From the NCBI RefSeq assembly GCF_900009135.1, contig NZ_LT797711.1:323505-387504 (forward strand): a DNA stretch of 64,000 nucleotides, read 5' to 3'. Positions within the stretch are counted from its first letter, which is position 1. Every line of letters begins with the position of its first letter. Positions 63,657 to 64,000 of this stretch are shown here, one piece after another. The stretch comes from Planktothrix sp. PCC 11201 (GTDB taxonomy: Bacteria > Cyanobacteriota > Cyanobacteriia > Cyanobacteriales > Microcoleaceae). Under the pieces are notes generated by a model. The model was given only the letters and a program-made list of their open reading frames with translations, ran no database searches and was not told the origin of the DNA. Both the position numbers and the translations under genes were made by a program.

Positions 63657-64000
63657 CTAGTGGGACAAATGGAAAATATCTGCAAACACTTCCCATTCAG
63701 ATAAAATTCGCCTAGGATCGGGTGAATCATACACCACTAATAAACCGGGTTGTCCTAAACTATTAAAAAGTTCTAATCCCTCTGCTTTATCCCCATCCAC
63801 ATCAGCAGGGATATCGAATAAAATCTCTAACTGATCAGAATTAACATCAGTAATCGTATTACCAGATTGAGTCAAAGCATTTTTCCAACGATAGACTTTC
63901 GAGGTTCCTGATAAATCCATGGTCGGCCCAGCTAAAATAATTAAATTTTCCCCCTGTAAACATAAATCTCGAATTCCTAAACCCTTTAATTCAAAAAAGT
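63657..64000 (-). CDS. DUF3616 protein, C-terminal part (cut by window edge)
   Basis: An open minus-strand frame enters from beyond the window end and stops at 63657. The visible ~113 residues include GLGIRDLCLQGENLIILAG, PTMDLSGTSKVYRWKNA and DVDGDKAEGLELF, which match the C-terminus of DUF3616 proteins (beta-propeller-like, of unknown role). An internal ATG at 63920 exists but is not the start, because the conserved sequence continues upstream of it. Confidence 0.75.
   Translation of the reverse strand, partial: FFELKGLGIRDLCLQGENLIILAGPTMDLSGTSKVYRWKNALTQSGNTITDVNSDQLEILFDIPADVDGDKAEGLELFNSLGQPGLLVVYDSPDPRRILSEWEVFADIFHLSH

Overview
The window is chromosomal DNA of a cyanobacterium, most likely a filamentous non-heterocystous one such as Planktothrix or a close Oscillatoriales relative (the genus is inference). 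Signs are the octamer GCGATCGC (HIP1) at roughly 35 places counted by eye, AT-rich codon use, intergenic heptamer repeats, and typical cyanobacterial families: Ycf20/DUF565, DUF4079, DUF1816, a GUN4-domain kinase, a two-domain QueD-like protein, D-glycerate 3-kinase, Uma2 nucleases and a lone CIRCE-controlled groEL. Most genes are housekeeping or regulatory genes, singly or in short same-strand groups.

Layout. 1-8.7 kb: a small conserved protein, a glucolipid synthase, a divergent sucCD pair, a CYP110-like P450, a beta-lactamase-fold hydrolase, an alpha/beta hydrolase and a DUF1816 protein. 9-16 kb: rlmB with a 27-bp-repeat N-terminus, mrnC, an STAS protein, carA, a SIMPL protein, a NucA-like lipoprotein, a J-domain protein and a Uma2 protein followed by a UPF0175 remnant. 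16.4-25.6 kb: an FG-GAP-like exported protein, an NB-ARC STAND NTPase, a tandem QueD homologue, a 10-TPR membrane protein, a RibD-like reductase, a FemAB-like acyltransferase, then three 171-bp tandem repeats in front of pdhA. 25.7-37 kb: DUF29 and IMS-domain proteins, glycerate kinase, Ycf20, a GT39 transferase, DUF4079, comEC, tRNA-Ser(CGA), an HAD phosphatase and a Ser/Thr kinase-GUN4 fusion. 37-44 kb: miaB, a UPF0175/DUF3368 toxin-antitoxin pair, a second Uma2, an S9 peptidase and a HEPN gene overlapping an unknown partner. 44-54.7 kb: CIRCE-groEL2, a repeat-rich spacer, a 14-blade AAA/WD40 protein, an orphan HlyD-type adaptor, an IS200/IS605-type element carrying only tnpB, cysK and an Rrf2 regulator.

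54.7-60.9 kb is the most distinctive locus. Two paralogous sensor phosphatases (dCache-HAMP-SpoIIE/PP2C) are followed by an ATP-binding kinase-like protein and an STAS antagonist, the parts of a partner-switching pathway of the icfG/Sia type. A REP-associated tyrosine transposase (RAYT) framed by inverted REP hairpins lies between the two phosphatase genes. Solo REPs of the same family occur at 8.48 and 35.28 kb, and the first supplies the stop codon of a hydrolase gene. The window ends with a LysE exporter, an SPP-like phosphatase, gpsA, a candidate small RNA with a terminator, and the C-terminal part of a DUF3616 gene cut by the window edge.

The spacers are rich in repeats: a MITE-like family with ends GTAGGGGCGGGTT/AACCCGCC, a second family with ends GATCCCCCTAA/TTAGGGGGGATC, AGAAACCGGGTTTCT palindromes and heptamer tracts. 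Several of these overlap gene ends or look able to act as terminators.
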